From Halobacteriovorax sp. (lineage in GTDB: Bacteria; Bdellovibrionota; Bacteriovoracia; Bacteriovoracales; Bacteriovoracaceae): DNA of 48,960 bases. Where the stretch lies: the NCBI GenBank assembly GCA_024686135.1, contig JAIBDQ010000004.1:1-48960 (forward strand). The letters run 5' to 3'. Under the pieces are notes generated by a model. That model was not told the origin of the DNA, did not search any database, and was given only the letters and a program-made list of their open reading frames with translations. This document shows positions 24,433 through 32,374 of the stretch, in pieces (position 1 is the stretch's first letter; each line of letters starts with the position of its first letter). The translations under genes and the position numbers were made by a program.

Positions 24433-25907
24433 AACTCTAACTTATACTGTATCCAACCAGCAGTTTGTTTTCTATCGTCGAAGTGATCTTGAGCCACTTT
24501 AATACTAATGCTTGAACTATTCGATAGATTTCGAGAATGACCAAGGGAAACGCTTCCACCAGTTTTATTCCCGGTTAGGCCAACATCTAAATAGCGCTTT
24601 TTACTTTTTCCGTCGACAACACTCCAATTTCCACCGAAACTGCCGTCCTGTCCGGCAACAACCTTCCCATCAATTTCAATACCCGTTTCATAAACATTAA
24701 ACTGCATAGGCACACCAAGGCGAGCGAGTCCTGCTCGGTCCACTGAAACCTCAACAATTTCTTGGTTTTTATCATCTCTTAATTGAACTGCGCCACTGGA
24801 TGTTTTTCCACTCTGTCTTACTTGCCCCGTAATGGCATAGGTTTCAAAATCGGTTCTAGAGTTTAAACTAACATCACCGTCCGCTTCAACTTCTACACCA
24901 ACATAGTCCTTGCCTTCCTTACTTCTAAGTTTTATTCCAGCGGCCTGTTTTTTACTTGAAACTTCTGCCCCTCCCTCTAAAGTCATACTTTCAAAATGGG
25001 AAGCTCCATTTACAGAGAGTATCGTAACTTTTTTAGGAATAAACCCGTCACCTTCAGTTTTCCAGCCATAGTCTAAATCGAGGTGGTCAGAGCTTGCTTT
25101 TTTAGCTGCAGCTTCCTTTGCTAGTTTCTCTTCTCTTATTTTTTTCTCTCTCTTTGCTGGTGCCATTGCCTCAAGAGTTCTCATCTTTTTATCATGCACC
25201 TTCTTTGCCTTCATATAAATTTCTTTATGTCTAAAGTAAGCTACTTTTGCATTACCTTTTCTATCTCTGATTACTCTAATTACAATATCATCATGAGGGT
25301 ATTTTGCTCTTAGAAAAAAAGTCTTCTGAACACCTGGCTCAAAAATTTGTGCCTGTGATATATGTTTAAAACTTATATCTTTTGTAAATACCATTATATG
25401 TTCACTTGCATTAAATTCTTCTTGCTCATTAAAAGGCATTGAACCTCTTCCTAACTCCCATCTCTCACAAGGTACTTCCTCAGATGATTTTAAAGAATGC
25501 TTTGCTTCTTCTCTGGTAAAATAAAACATTCCATCTAATGAGTTAACTTCATTTAACACTGCTGGTGGTATCTTTGATTCAGGCTCATTTGCCATATGCT
25601 GAAGAATATCGTTTACCTGCTCAGTTAAAAGAAAAGTGTTAGGACAATCCACACAAATCGTTCCTTCTTCAATTTTCTTTCGATTCACTTCTTTTAAATA
25701 GTGTGCATACTCTGGATCATTGGTCTTTCTCTTTTGAATACTGGCGGTTTCTTTGTAGGCATCATAAATAACGCGGGCAAATCCCACTGGATCTTTCTCT
25801 GGGTCCGCGTTATTTAAACGGTCCTGTATGTCTTTGAACTCTTTGGCATATGACACCTGAGTACCCGACAAACACGCTATGAATAAAAAGGTGAACAAAG
25901 CTCTCAC
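24429..25907 (-). CDS. Exported protein of unknown function lying between nfeD and slipin
   Basis: The protein has 492 residues with a GTG start and a signal peptide ending near SYAKE. Residues about 65-75 contain ICVDCPN. A Lys/Arg/Glu-rich coiled-coil-like stretch (about 228-272, KREKKIREEKLAKEAAAKK) is followed by a C-terminal half of repeated short strands with Gly/Asp/Ser turns. The end, WIQYKLEF, is aromatic and suggests an outer-membrane or surface beta domain. No family is recognised. It separates nfeD and slipin, which in many genomes are adjacent, and its 3' end overlaps nfeD by 4 nt. Confidence 0.7.
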   Translation of the reverse strand: MRALFTFLFIACLSGTQVSYAKEFKDIQDRLNNADPEKDPVGFARVIYDAYKETASIQKRKTNDPEYAHYLKEVNRKKIEEGTICVDCPNTFLLTEQVNDILQHMANEPESKIPPAVLNEVNSLDGMFYFTREEAKHSLKSSEEVPCERWELGRGSMPFNEQEEFNASEHIMVFTKDISFKHISQAQIFEPGVQKTFFLRAKYPHDDIVIRVIRDRKGNAKVAYFRHKEIYMKAKKVHDKKMRTLEAMAPAKREKKIREEKLAKEAAAKKASSDHLDLDYGWKTEGDGFIPKKVTILSVNGASHFESMTLEGGAEVSSKKQAAGIKLRSKEGKDYVGVEVEADGDVSLNSRTDFETYAITGQVRQSGKTSSGAVQLRDDKNQEIVEVSVDRAGLARLGVPMQFNVYETGIEIDGKVVAGQDGSFGGNWSVVDGKSKKRYLDVGLTGNKTGGSVSLGHSRNLSNSSSISIKVAQDHFDDRKQTAGWIQYKLEF

Positions 25908-25947
25908 ATCTTCTTTTCGGCACTTCTTTATGCCGTCTTGAATTGAT

Positions 25948-25982
25948 AAACTAGAGCAAAACCGTTAAGCTCTCCCTAGTTT
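25948..25982 (+). other. Imperfect stem-loop upstream of slipin
   Basis: AAACTA (25948-25953) pairs with TAGTTT (25977-25982) and GAGC (25954-25957) with GCTC (25969-25972), with a bulge. It lies 34-70 bp before the slipin ATG and could be an operator dyad or a leader structure. Confidence 0.3.
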
Positions 25983-26016
25983 TAATATCTTAAACCTAGT
26001 TTCAACGGAGGAATCT

Positions 26017-26754
26017 ATGGCGTTTGTACCATTTATCGTCATTGCGATTATTTTACTTTTTAATACCTTAAAGATTCTTGCTGAATACGAGCGGGGTGTT
26101 GTTTTTAGACTTGGCCGTTTTACCGGTGTTAGAGGCCCAGGGCTAATTATCTTAATTCCAGGTCTAGAAAAAATGAGAAGAGTTGACCTCAGAACTGTAA
26201 CTATGGATATCCCTAGTCAGGATATTATCTCTAAGGACAACGTAACTTTAAAAGTTAATGGAGTCGTTTATTTTAGAGTTAATAATCCGGAGCGTGCAGT
26301 TATTGCGGTAGAAGATTTTATTCAGGCCACTAATCAGATTGCTCAAACAACGCTTAGATCTGTAATTGGTCAATTTGAACTTGATGATATTCTTAGTAAA
26401 CGTGATGAGATTAATCATAAGCTTCAGGTCATTCTTGATGATCAAACGGAGCCATGGGGAATTAAAATCTCTGCTGTTGAAGTTAAGGCCATTGACCTTC
26501 CAATTGAAATGCAACGGGCCATGGCAAAACAAGCTGAAGCAGAAAGAGATAAAAGAGCTAAAATTATTTCTGCCCAAGGTGAATTCGAGGCCTCTAAGAA
26601 ATTAGCTGAAGCTGCTGCTGTTCTAGATACTCAAAAGAACGCCATCGTCTTACGTTACTTAGATACAATGAAAGAGATCTCAGGTAGTAATGCTGCTTCG
26701 ACAACATTCTTTCCACTCCCTGTTGATTTTTTATCAAAGATTATCTCTAAGTAA
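26017..26754 (+). CDS. Slipin (stomatin/SPFH-domain protein)
   Basis: This is a membrane scaffold protein of 245 residues. It has one N-terminal hydrophobic segment (about 1-17), then the SPFH domain (about 20-195) with [50 protein letters not shown] and [10 protein letters not shown] helical tail follows ([22 protein letters not shown]). GGAGG precedes the ATG at normal distance. It probably works with NfeD (23113-24432), whose protease class targets stomatin tails. The DOMON-like gene starts 2 bp after its stop and is co-transcribed. Confidence 0.95.
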   Translation: MAFVPFIVIAIILLFNTLKILAEYERGVVFRLGRFTGVRGPGLIILIPGLEKMRRVDLRTVTMDIPSQDIISKDNVTLKVNGVVYFRVNNPERAVIAVEDFIQATNQIAQTTLRSVIGQFELDDILSKRDEINHKLQVILDDQTEPWGIKISAVEVKAIDLPIEMQRAMAKQAEAERDKRAKIISAQGEFEASKKLAEAAAVLDTQKNAIVLRYLDTMKEISGSNAASTTFFPLPVDFLSKIISK

Positions 26755-26756
26755 AA

Positions 26757-27290
26757 ATGTGGAAATCACTTATACCTTATAAAGAAACGGACCTAAATAT
26801 TGAGTTTAGGTCCAAGGCGTGGGTTGAAAAAGGTGTGTTAAAAGTTGCTTTTGAGTTAGGCGGGGACCTAGATCCAATTCTTTTACCTAAGCCACTTCCT
26901 ATTCCAAGGCGAGTCATAGGGCTTTGGGAATCAACTTGCTTTGAAATGTTTATTAAAAATACCAAAGCTGACGAATACTTCGAGTTCAATCTAACCAGTG
27001 CCTACAACTGGAACCTCTTTCACTTCCCTAGTAATAAATCAAGATTAAAAGAATATATTGAAGTTTCAAACCTAGGGGTTAGCGCTGTTAGCAAGGAAAA
27101 TAGTTTTTGTCTTAGTTTTTGGATTGCACTAGATAAATTTCCTCCCAACTTTTGGGATCAAGAAAATATGAATATTGGTCTTACGGCAGTAATAGAAGAG
27201 AAAACAGGCTTCCTATCTTATTGGGCGTTAACTCATAAAGACAACAAGCCTAATTTCCATCATAAGGATTCTTTTATTTACGAATTATAA
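26757..27290 (+). CDS. DOMON-like domain protein
   Basis: The product has 177 residues forming one DOMON-like beta-sandwich. GLWESTCFEMFIK (about 54-66), YFEFNLTSAYNWNLFHF (about 73-89) and SYWALTHKDNKPNFHHKDSF (about 153-172) are the hallmark blocks of the small bacterial DOMON-like family. These domains bind heme or sugars in larger proteins, but the ligand here is unknown. There is no signal peptide, so it is probably cytoplasmic. It starts 2 bp after the slipin stop and overlaps the convergent NAD(P)-binding gene by 6 nt. Confidence 0.8.
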   Translation: MWKSLIPYKETDLNIEFRSKAWVEKGVLKVAFELGGDLDPILLPKPLPIPRRVIGLWESTCFEMFIKNTKADEYFEFNLTSAYNWNLFHFPSNKSRLKEYIEVSNLGVSAVSKENSFCLSFWIALDKFPPNFWDQENMNIGLTAVIEEKTGFLSYWALTHKDNKPNFHHKDSFIYEL

Positions 27291-27920
27291 TTTTTTATAC
27301 TCAATTGTTGAATAGCATTCCTCTTCTTTACCTAAGCAAACCATTAATCTCGCAATATCCTCGACCTTTGAGCCTCTGTATTTTTTAAGAGGACCAAAGA
27401 ATAGTGGATCAAGGACTTTAAAGCCAATCATGGCCAAGGCTTCACCTGGTCTACTCTCTTGCCTATTTCCTAGAATAAGGGAAGGCCTAACCACGTAAAA
27501 GTTCTCAATCTTTAATTTAGAGATCTCTTCTTCGACTTGGCCTTTAACTTTATTGTAAAAGACACTGGAGCTCGAGTTTGCTCCAAGTGCACTAACTAAA
27601 ATAAAATTTTGTACTCCATATTCTGAACAATGTTTAGCTGCCGTTAAGGGAAGACCGTAGTCTATCTCTTTAAAGGCTTTTTGACTTCCAGCCTTTTTAA
27701 TCGTCGTCCCTAAGCAGCAAAAACAAATATCAATATGAAAAGCTTCCTCAAATTTGGCCATTTGATCTAATGGAGCAATACACTCGACTATCTTTTGGTG
27801 TTCCACTCCGCAAGAGCGTCTACTTAACAAGTAGACCGTCTCTACCTCTGAGTCTTGCAGCATCAAGTCTAAAACTCTAGAGCCAACTAAACCTGTAGCC
27901 CCTAAAATTAGTACTCTCAT
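27285..27920 (-). CDS. NAD(P)-binding oxidoreductase, TIP30/HTATIP2-like
   Basis: The product is a 211-residue atypical short-chain dehydrogenase. GATGLVGSRVL (7-17) is the nucleotide-binding loop. CFCCLGTTIKKAGSQKAFKEIDY (about 67-89) is the signature block of TIP30-like proteins. FILVSALGANSSSSVFYNKVKGQVEEEI (about 105-132) has the YxxxK pair, and YVVRPSLILGNRQESRPGE is downstream. Substrate unknown. It is monocistronic and overlaps the DOMON gene at its 3' end. Confidence 0.85.
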   Translation of the reverse strand: MRVLILGATGLVGSRVLDLMLQDSEVETVYLLSRRSCGVEHQKIVECIAPLDQMAKFEEAFHIDICFCCLGTTIKKAGSQKAFKEIDYGLPLTAAKHCSEYGVQNFILVSALGANSSSSVFYNKVKGQVEEEISKLKIENFYVVRPSLILGNRQESRPGEALAMIGFKVLDPLFFGPLKKYRGSKVEDIARLMVCLGKEEECYSTIEYKKL

Positions 27921-27981
27921 TTGAGTATTCTCCTCAATACAAGTATCTTATTAGTGATTCATATTATAATGGGAACTGACT

Positions 27982-29202
27982 ATGAGACCTATGTTTATTT
28001 TCTCTTTAACTTTTTTATTATTTCTAAGCTCTTGTGGTAGTTTTTCTAATAAAGCCCCTATAAGAATTGTTCACTACAATATCAAAGAGCTTGATAGTAA
28101 TAAAATAAACAAACCAAATCCTCAGCTACAATATGTTAAGAGTATTTTATCTGAGCTTGATTTTAATATTCTTAGTCTAAATGAGATTCAATATGATATT
28201 CCTGGAGTTCCTTCCTATAAATATAAGTCCCGAGGTGAGAATTTAAGAAACTTAGGCTCTTATATCAATCCTGATATAAAAGACTGGAACTTTAGTTTCC
28301 ATCCTGCGAATACTGGTGCCTTAGCAAGAAAGAAAGCTAACGGAAATTTTTATACTAATTTTGATGAGCGAAAAGCTAGAGACTTCGCTGACCAGGTTAA
28401 TTTTGGAATCTTTCCAGCTCAATATTCTACTGGTGCACTTTTTGATTTTAGAAAAACCTATGAAGTACTCGTAAAAGATCTGAAATGGACTGACTTTAAT
28501 AAGAGAATTAAGTTATCACGATATAAACAAGGTAATGGAAAATCACTTCCAAAAGATATGGAGCTATTTGATAAAACTTTTAGCGATATAACTTTAAATA
28601 TAAAAGGACGTGAAGTTCATCTCATCCTTTTACATACAGTTCCAGCATATCATTTTGGAAATAAAAGATCTCCAAATTATGTAAGAAATGCCGATCAACT
28701 TAGATTTCTTGAATGGTACCTAACAGGCAAAACCGATTTCCCAGTGGAACTTGAGCATGTAAAACCACTTCCTCCAGGTACTCCATTTATTGCGGTAGGT
28801 GATTGGAACACAGATATAACTAATAAAAAGAATAGAGGCTCTGAGGTTTTAAGGAGGCTTTTTAAAAAATTTAAACCTTGGATGGAAAAACCAGGGCACA
28901 CAAATGAAAGTCCAGGCTTCGCGAAGAAAAGACTCAAATTGACGCTTGATTATATGATTTTTAGTGACCACTTCGAGGTTGTTAAAAGTGGCGTCGTTAT
29001 GGCCAATGAAGACCGTGTCTTTATGGGCTGTAATAAAAACCAAGCTAAGTTTAAAAATATTCCTGAGGACAGAAAACTAGCCTTTTGGACCAATAGAAAG
29101 ACTAAAAAGAAATGTTTTGTTGGTGTGAATAAAAAATTCTTTGAACTAAAAGAGGCCAGTGACCATTTTCCAATTTTTGCAGATCTAAAGTTTAAGGACT
29201 AG
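27982..29202 (+). CDS. Lipoprotein with endonuclease/exonuclease/phosphatase fold
   Basis: The lipoprotein has 406 residues. Lipobox LSSC places Cys18 as the lipidated residue. The rest resembles the EEP superfamily: IRIVHYNIKEL (about 26-36), FNILSLNEIQYD (about 55-66, Glu metal ligand), VHLILLHTVPAYHFGN (His), FIAVGDWNTDI (about 272-282), LDYMIFSDHF and the final ASDHFPIFADL. It may cleave nucleic acid or phosphoesters on the envelope face. The usual order of the catalytic blocks is kept, so activity is plausible. Its stop interlocks with the next gene (CTAG at 29199-29202). Confidence 0.85.
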   Translation: MRPMFIFSLTFLLFLSSCGSFSNKAPIRIVHYNIKELDSNKINKPNPQLQYVKSILSELDFNILSLNEIQYDIPGVPSYKYKSRGENLRNLGSYINPDIKDWNFSFHPANTGALARKKANGNFYTNFDERKARDFADQVNFGIFPAQYSTGALFDFRKTYEVLVKDLKWTDFNKRIKLSRYKQGNGKSLPKDMELFDKTFSDITLNIKGREVHLILLHTVPAYHFGNKRSPNYVRNADQLRFLEWYLTGKTDFPVELEHVKPLPPGTPFIAVGDWNTDITNKKNRGSEVLRRLFKKFKPWMEKPGHTNESPGFAKKRLKLTLDYMIFSDHFEVVKSGVVMANEDRVFMGCNKNQAKFKNIPEDRKLAFWTNRKTKKKCFVGVNKKFFELKEASDHFPIFADLKFKD

Positions 29203-29804
29203 GGCTTACAAACTACTTTCTTTTTTGGGCTCTGGACTTTTAAAAACTTCATAACGCCTCCGTTCAAGAGAAGTTCCATCTGTATGTCGCCTTTAACAAA
29301 TTTTTGAGAATATTCATTAATCAGAACCTGCTTACCTTCTAACCTATCTTTCAATTCCTCAAGAGTTCCTAATTGTACTTTTTCAACTTCTTTAAAATCT
29401 CCAGACTCAAGCTCCTTTGAAACACTGAGTTTTAGATCTTCACCTAGAAAGATTTTTACTTTATCGCCCTCTTCGTCAATATATATTACCTTACTCCAGG
29501 AAAACGTTCCTTCATCGAATACTTGATCATCAAAGATGTCTCTTGCTTCTCTAAGGACTTCTAACTCTACAGAGCTGTAACCACGACCTAAACAACGTTT
29601 AAAGTCTCTATTCAAGTCTGGGACTTCTAAAACACCCAGTACATAGTTACTGGTATTCGTAGTATTAATTTTCTTAGGCTGAGATAGGCTTGGTTTTACT
29701 TTAGATGCACTTCTTTGTTGTTCATCATCCTCCATAATTAGATAAATAGAGGATCCCAAAGAAATCATTATTAAAAATATTAAAATTATATGAATCTTTG
29801 ACAC
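29199..29804 (-). CDS. Membrane-anchored protein of unknown function
   Basis: The product has 201 residues with a GTG start and GAGG about 8 nt before it. A single N-terminal hydrophobic segment (MSKIHIILIFLIMISLGSSIYLIM) is followed by a Lys/Ser/Asn linker and a charged, Glu/Lys-rich C-terminal domain. Two cysteines are present (RCLGRGYSSVELEVL and the terminal VVCKP), possibly forming a disulfide. No known family is seen. It is monocistronic and converges with the EEP lipoprotein by a 4-nt stop overlap. Confidence 0.6.
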   Translation of the reverse strand: MSKIHIILIFLIMISLGSSIYLIMEDDEQQRSASKVKPSLSQPKKINTTNTSNYVLGVLEVPDLNRDFKRCLGRGYSSVELEVLREARDIFDDQVFDEGTFSWSKVIYIDEEGDKVKIFLGEDLKLSVSKELESGDFKEVEKVQLGTLEELKDRLEGKQVLINEYSQKFVKGDIQMELLLNGGVMKFLKVQSPKKKVVCKP

Positions 29805-29919
29805 AGAACATACCTCAATAAGTTACAGTATATATTAGACCATATCTCTTCTTTTAGCTAAATCTAAAAAAGTCTAACACCACCCTTGACCCTTTTAAAA
29901 TCAACTCCATCTTAAACGT

Positions 29920-30243
29920 ATGAAAGGATTAAGAAAAAATTCATTCAAAAACTTTGGCCTAACACTAGTTCAAATTAGTTTAATCGCCGGTTCAATTGCC
30001 TTAGGGATAAACTCTAATGCTTGTAGTAAATCAGTCACTAATTTAAAAACCAATTGCCATCTAAATTGCCAATATAAGAGTTTTTCTAGTGATTTTTATC
30101 TTTTTGATAATATTGCACAGTCAGTGAACAGCGCTAAACTTATAAGCTTTACTGTTAGTAGTGCCACAATTAGTAAGTTTATCACTTTAGATCCAGATTT
30201 AAGCTTAAAGTCTGGACTCTCTCCTCCTGTGTTTCTCGTTTAG
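29920..30243 (+). CDS. Short exported protein of unknown function
   Basis: This 107-residue frame starts at ATG 29920 with a signal-peptide-like N-terminus (hydrophobic FGLTLVQISLIAGSIALGI, then SNACSK). The remainder is Ser/Leu/Thr-rich without a motif, and it has three more Cys near NCHLNCQYK. No ribosome-binding site is visible; TTGACC at 29886-29891 is a possible -35. It precedes the hibernation-factor-like gene by 41 bp. It may be real but is weaker than its neighbours. Confidence 0.45.
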   Translation: MKGLRKNSFKNFGLTLVQISLIAGSIALGINSNACSKSVTNLKTNCHLNCQYKSFSSDFYLFDNIAQSVNSAKLISFTVSSATISKFITLDPDLSLKSGLSPPVFLV

Positions 30244-30284
30244 AAACATAACTTTAATTTATTTTTTAGAACGAGGAGTTCAAT

Positions 30285-30590
30285 ATGAAGATTGTCGAGG
30301 GCGATTATTCGCCATTAAGTGAAGAAGTTTTTAATAAAATTCAAAATAAGTATCCTGAAGCTAGGAACTTCAAGTTTTCAATTAAAGAGGATAACCACTC
30401 TTTTTTTACAACCACTCTAGAAGTTAGGCTGGGAAAAAATAAGCTCGTTGCCAAAAAAATTGGCGCCTCTGCAAACGAGTCCGTAAGTAACGCTCTTTCA
30501 GCATTGAAAAAGCGACTAGGGAGGGCTGCTGATCGAACAAATCGAAAGAAAAAGCAATTCTTCTCTTTTACTTCACAATATGCAATTTAA
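30285..30590 (+). CDS. Possible short ribosome hibernation factor (HPF/RaiA-like)
   Basis: The product has 101 residues with a beta-alpha-beta-beta-beta-alpha pattern expected of S30AE proteins. The middle (NHSFFTTTLEVRLGKNKLVAKKIGA) gives the strands. ANESVSNALSALKKRLGRAADRTNRKKK (about 63-90) is the second helix with a basic tail that would bind 16S rRNA. GAGGAG lies just before the ATG. Length fits short HPF. The assignment rests on pattern, not on a diagnostic motif. A GC-rich hairpin follows at 30607-30624. Confidence 0.55.
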   Translation: MKIVEGDYSPLSEEVFNKIQNKYPEARNFKFSIKEDNHSFFTTTLEVRLGKNKLVAKKIGASANESVSNALSALKKRLGRAADRTNRKKKQFFSFTSQYAI

Positions 30591-30606
30591 ATTTTCCTTA
30601 TGAACC

Positions 30607-30624
30607 AGGGGGCGCTCGCCCCCT
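30607..30624. terminator. GC-rich hairpin between convergent genes
   Basis: AGGGGGCG (30607-30614) pairs perfectly with CGCCCCCT (30617-30624), leaving a 2-nt loop or a 6-bp stem with a GCTC loop. The T tract is weak, so it may act as a terminator or only as an mRNA end. It lies 17 bp past the HPF-like stop and 4 bp from the convergent gene's stop. Confidence 0.6.
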
Positions 30625-30627
30625 TCC

Positions 30628-32334
30628 CTACATATTTATAATATCTCTTCTGATCTGATAATAAATATACTTTCCTATTATCTGATCAAGAGTATAGATG
30701 ATTGAAGCTTGGGTGATGGCCGCTTTCATATTAAGCCCTCCCATACACATAGTTTTATAAATCCAAACTCCCATTAATAAGCTCTTTGGAACGTCTAACA
30801 TGTCATATGATCTTACGAAAATATAACGATCTAAAGTATGACTGCCAAGTTTAATGCTTCCTGAGTTCTCATTATAGATTTTTTGAGTAATTGCTTCCAT
30901 TAAACGCTCTTGCATTTCCTCATCTTCTAGGTCTCCAGCTGATATTTCTTCTAAGCTTAAAATTTCATCAAATTCATTTTTTTCGACTTCAAGCTTTCCT
31001 CTCATAACGTCGGATACAAACCTCTTAATTTGTTCAGGAAAATATTCGCTATTTAATGAAGTCATAGCCGCATTATATTCTTTTATAAACTCTGGATCTT
31101 CCTTCTTTCGAAGTTCCACAATTCTTTCATACTCTTCTTTTATAAATGTGTTTTCTTCCCCGAATTCATATTCGTACATTGCCGCTTCAATATAGTCTGC
31201 AGGGGTATAAAAAACATGTAAGGAAATCACCTTCTTAAGAAAGGTAGCTGCCTGATCCGTCATGATGGCGTTATATCCATATTGAAAAATAAACTTCCAG
31301 GCCAGGTCGTGACCGAGTTTTCCATACCAATCAAATTCAGTTTTATCTTTATCCCAATTGGCATAGGCGTAGGTACCGGCCGTTGCGCTAATGCCCATCC
31401 CCATAAAAAATTTAGAAGTTCTCTTGGCGGCATATTTACTTTCAGGAGTTGGTTTTGTTGATCGACAGGCATATTTCATATTTGAATAAACCTCAGTCAT
31501 TTCTTTGGCCTGTTTTTTAGCAAAGGCCTTGGCTTCATCGCCTTTTAGGCCTTTCTTCAATGCTTTCTTTTCTTGTTTTTTAACTTGTTTGATCTCGAAC
31601 TTATCTATACTTTTCCTAATCTTCTTAAATTTATCCAAGTACTTACCAGAGTCATTAGGATAGAAGAGCCTTGGTAATTCGGCCAGTGCTGCCATTTGAT
31701 GTTTTTGCCTCATCGCCGTTGCAAAGCTTAAGTACTCTTTCATTAACTTCCATTCATCTTCAGACTCGGGGAATTTAACAAAGTATTTTTGAAACTCATT
31801 GAACTCTAGAGGAGTAAACTCTGATTCACTAAGGAGTTTCCTCAATTTTATAACCTGATCACTACTTGGCTGACTTCTTGCTAGGATAATTTCCATTGTT
31901 TCATCTATATTAGGTAAACCGTCCCATGATTTTGGAACGAGTTGTACTTCCCCATATGTGAAATCTAGAAGGTATTTGGAACTTTCTTTTTGAACAAGGA
32001 GCTCACTTACTTGGTCTGGCGCTATTAGCTTTTCACTTAACATTTTATTTATAGTGTCTGCATACATTTGAGTTAAAAATCTAAAGCGACCTTTTCTAGC
32101 ATTTAACATTTTTAGAAATGCTAATCTTGATTTCAAAGTATGACGACCTAGCTTTTTTACTGCTGGTGAGATGACCTTTTCTTTAACAATGCCAAATGTA
32201 TTTTTTTTGGTCTTATCGAAGAACCCTTTTACTAATTGCTTACAATTTCCCGAATTAAAGGATGCCGGTGAACGCTCCACCGTATGACTGCATGTAAATA
32301 GGAGTAACCCTATGAATAGATACCAGACTCTCAC
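30628..32334 (-). CDS. Large predicted lipoprotein of unknown function
   Basis: The product has 568 residues with a GTG start. The short signal peptide (MRVWYLFIGLLLFTC) ends in a lipobox with Cys15. The body is mainly helical and charged, with a Lys-rich segment (about 245-275, KKQEKKALKKGLKGDEAKA) and hydrophobic stretches near residues about 315-330 and 520-550 that may touch the membrane. No enzyme motif is recognised. It lies 40 bp after the 680-residue exported protein gene, so the two probably form one operon. Confidence 0.65.
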   Translation of the reverse strand: MRVWYLFIGLLLFTCSHTVERSPASFNSGNCKQLVKGFFDKTKKNTFGIVKEKVISPAVKKLGRHTLKSRLAFLKMLNARKGRFRFLTQMYADTINKMLSEKLIAPDQVSELLVQKESSKYLLDFTYGEVQLVPKSWDGLPNIDETMEIILARSQPSSDQVIKLRKLLSESEFTPLEFNEFQKYFVKFPESEDEWKLMKEYLSFATAMRQKHQMAALAELPRLFYPNDSGKYLDKFKKIRKSIDKFEIKQVKKQEKKALKKGLKGDEAKAFAKKQAKEMTEVYSNMKYACRSTKPTPESKYAAKRTSKFFMGMGISATAGTYAYANWDKDKTEFDWYGKLGHDLAWKFIFQYGYNAIMTDQAATFLKKVISLHVFYTPADYIEAAMYEYEFGEENTFIKEEYERIVELRKKEDPEFIKEYNAAMTSLNSEYFPEQIKRFVSDVMRGKLEVEKNEFDEILSLEEISAGDLEDEEMQERLMEAITQKIYNENSGSIKLGSHTLDRYIFVRSYDMLDVPKSLLMGVWIYKTMCMGGLNMKAAITQASIIYTLDQIIGKYIYYQIRRDIINM

Positions 32335-32374
32335 AATTATCTATTCGGCTAATTTCAAACAATTATAAGGTTTA

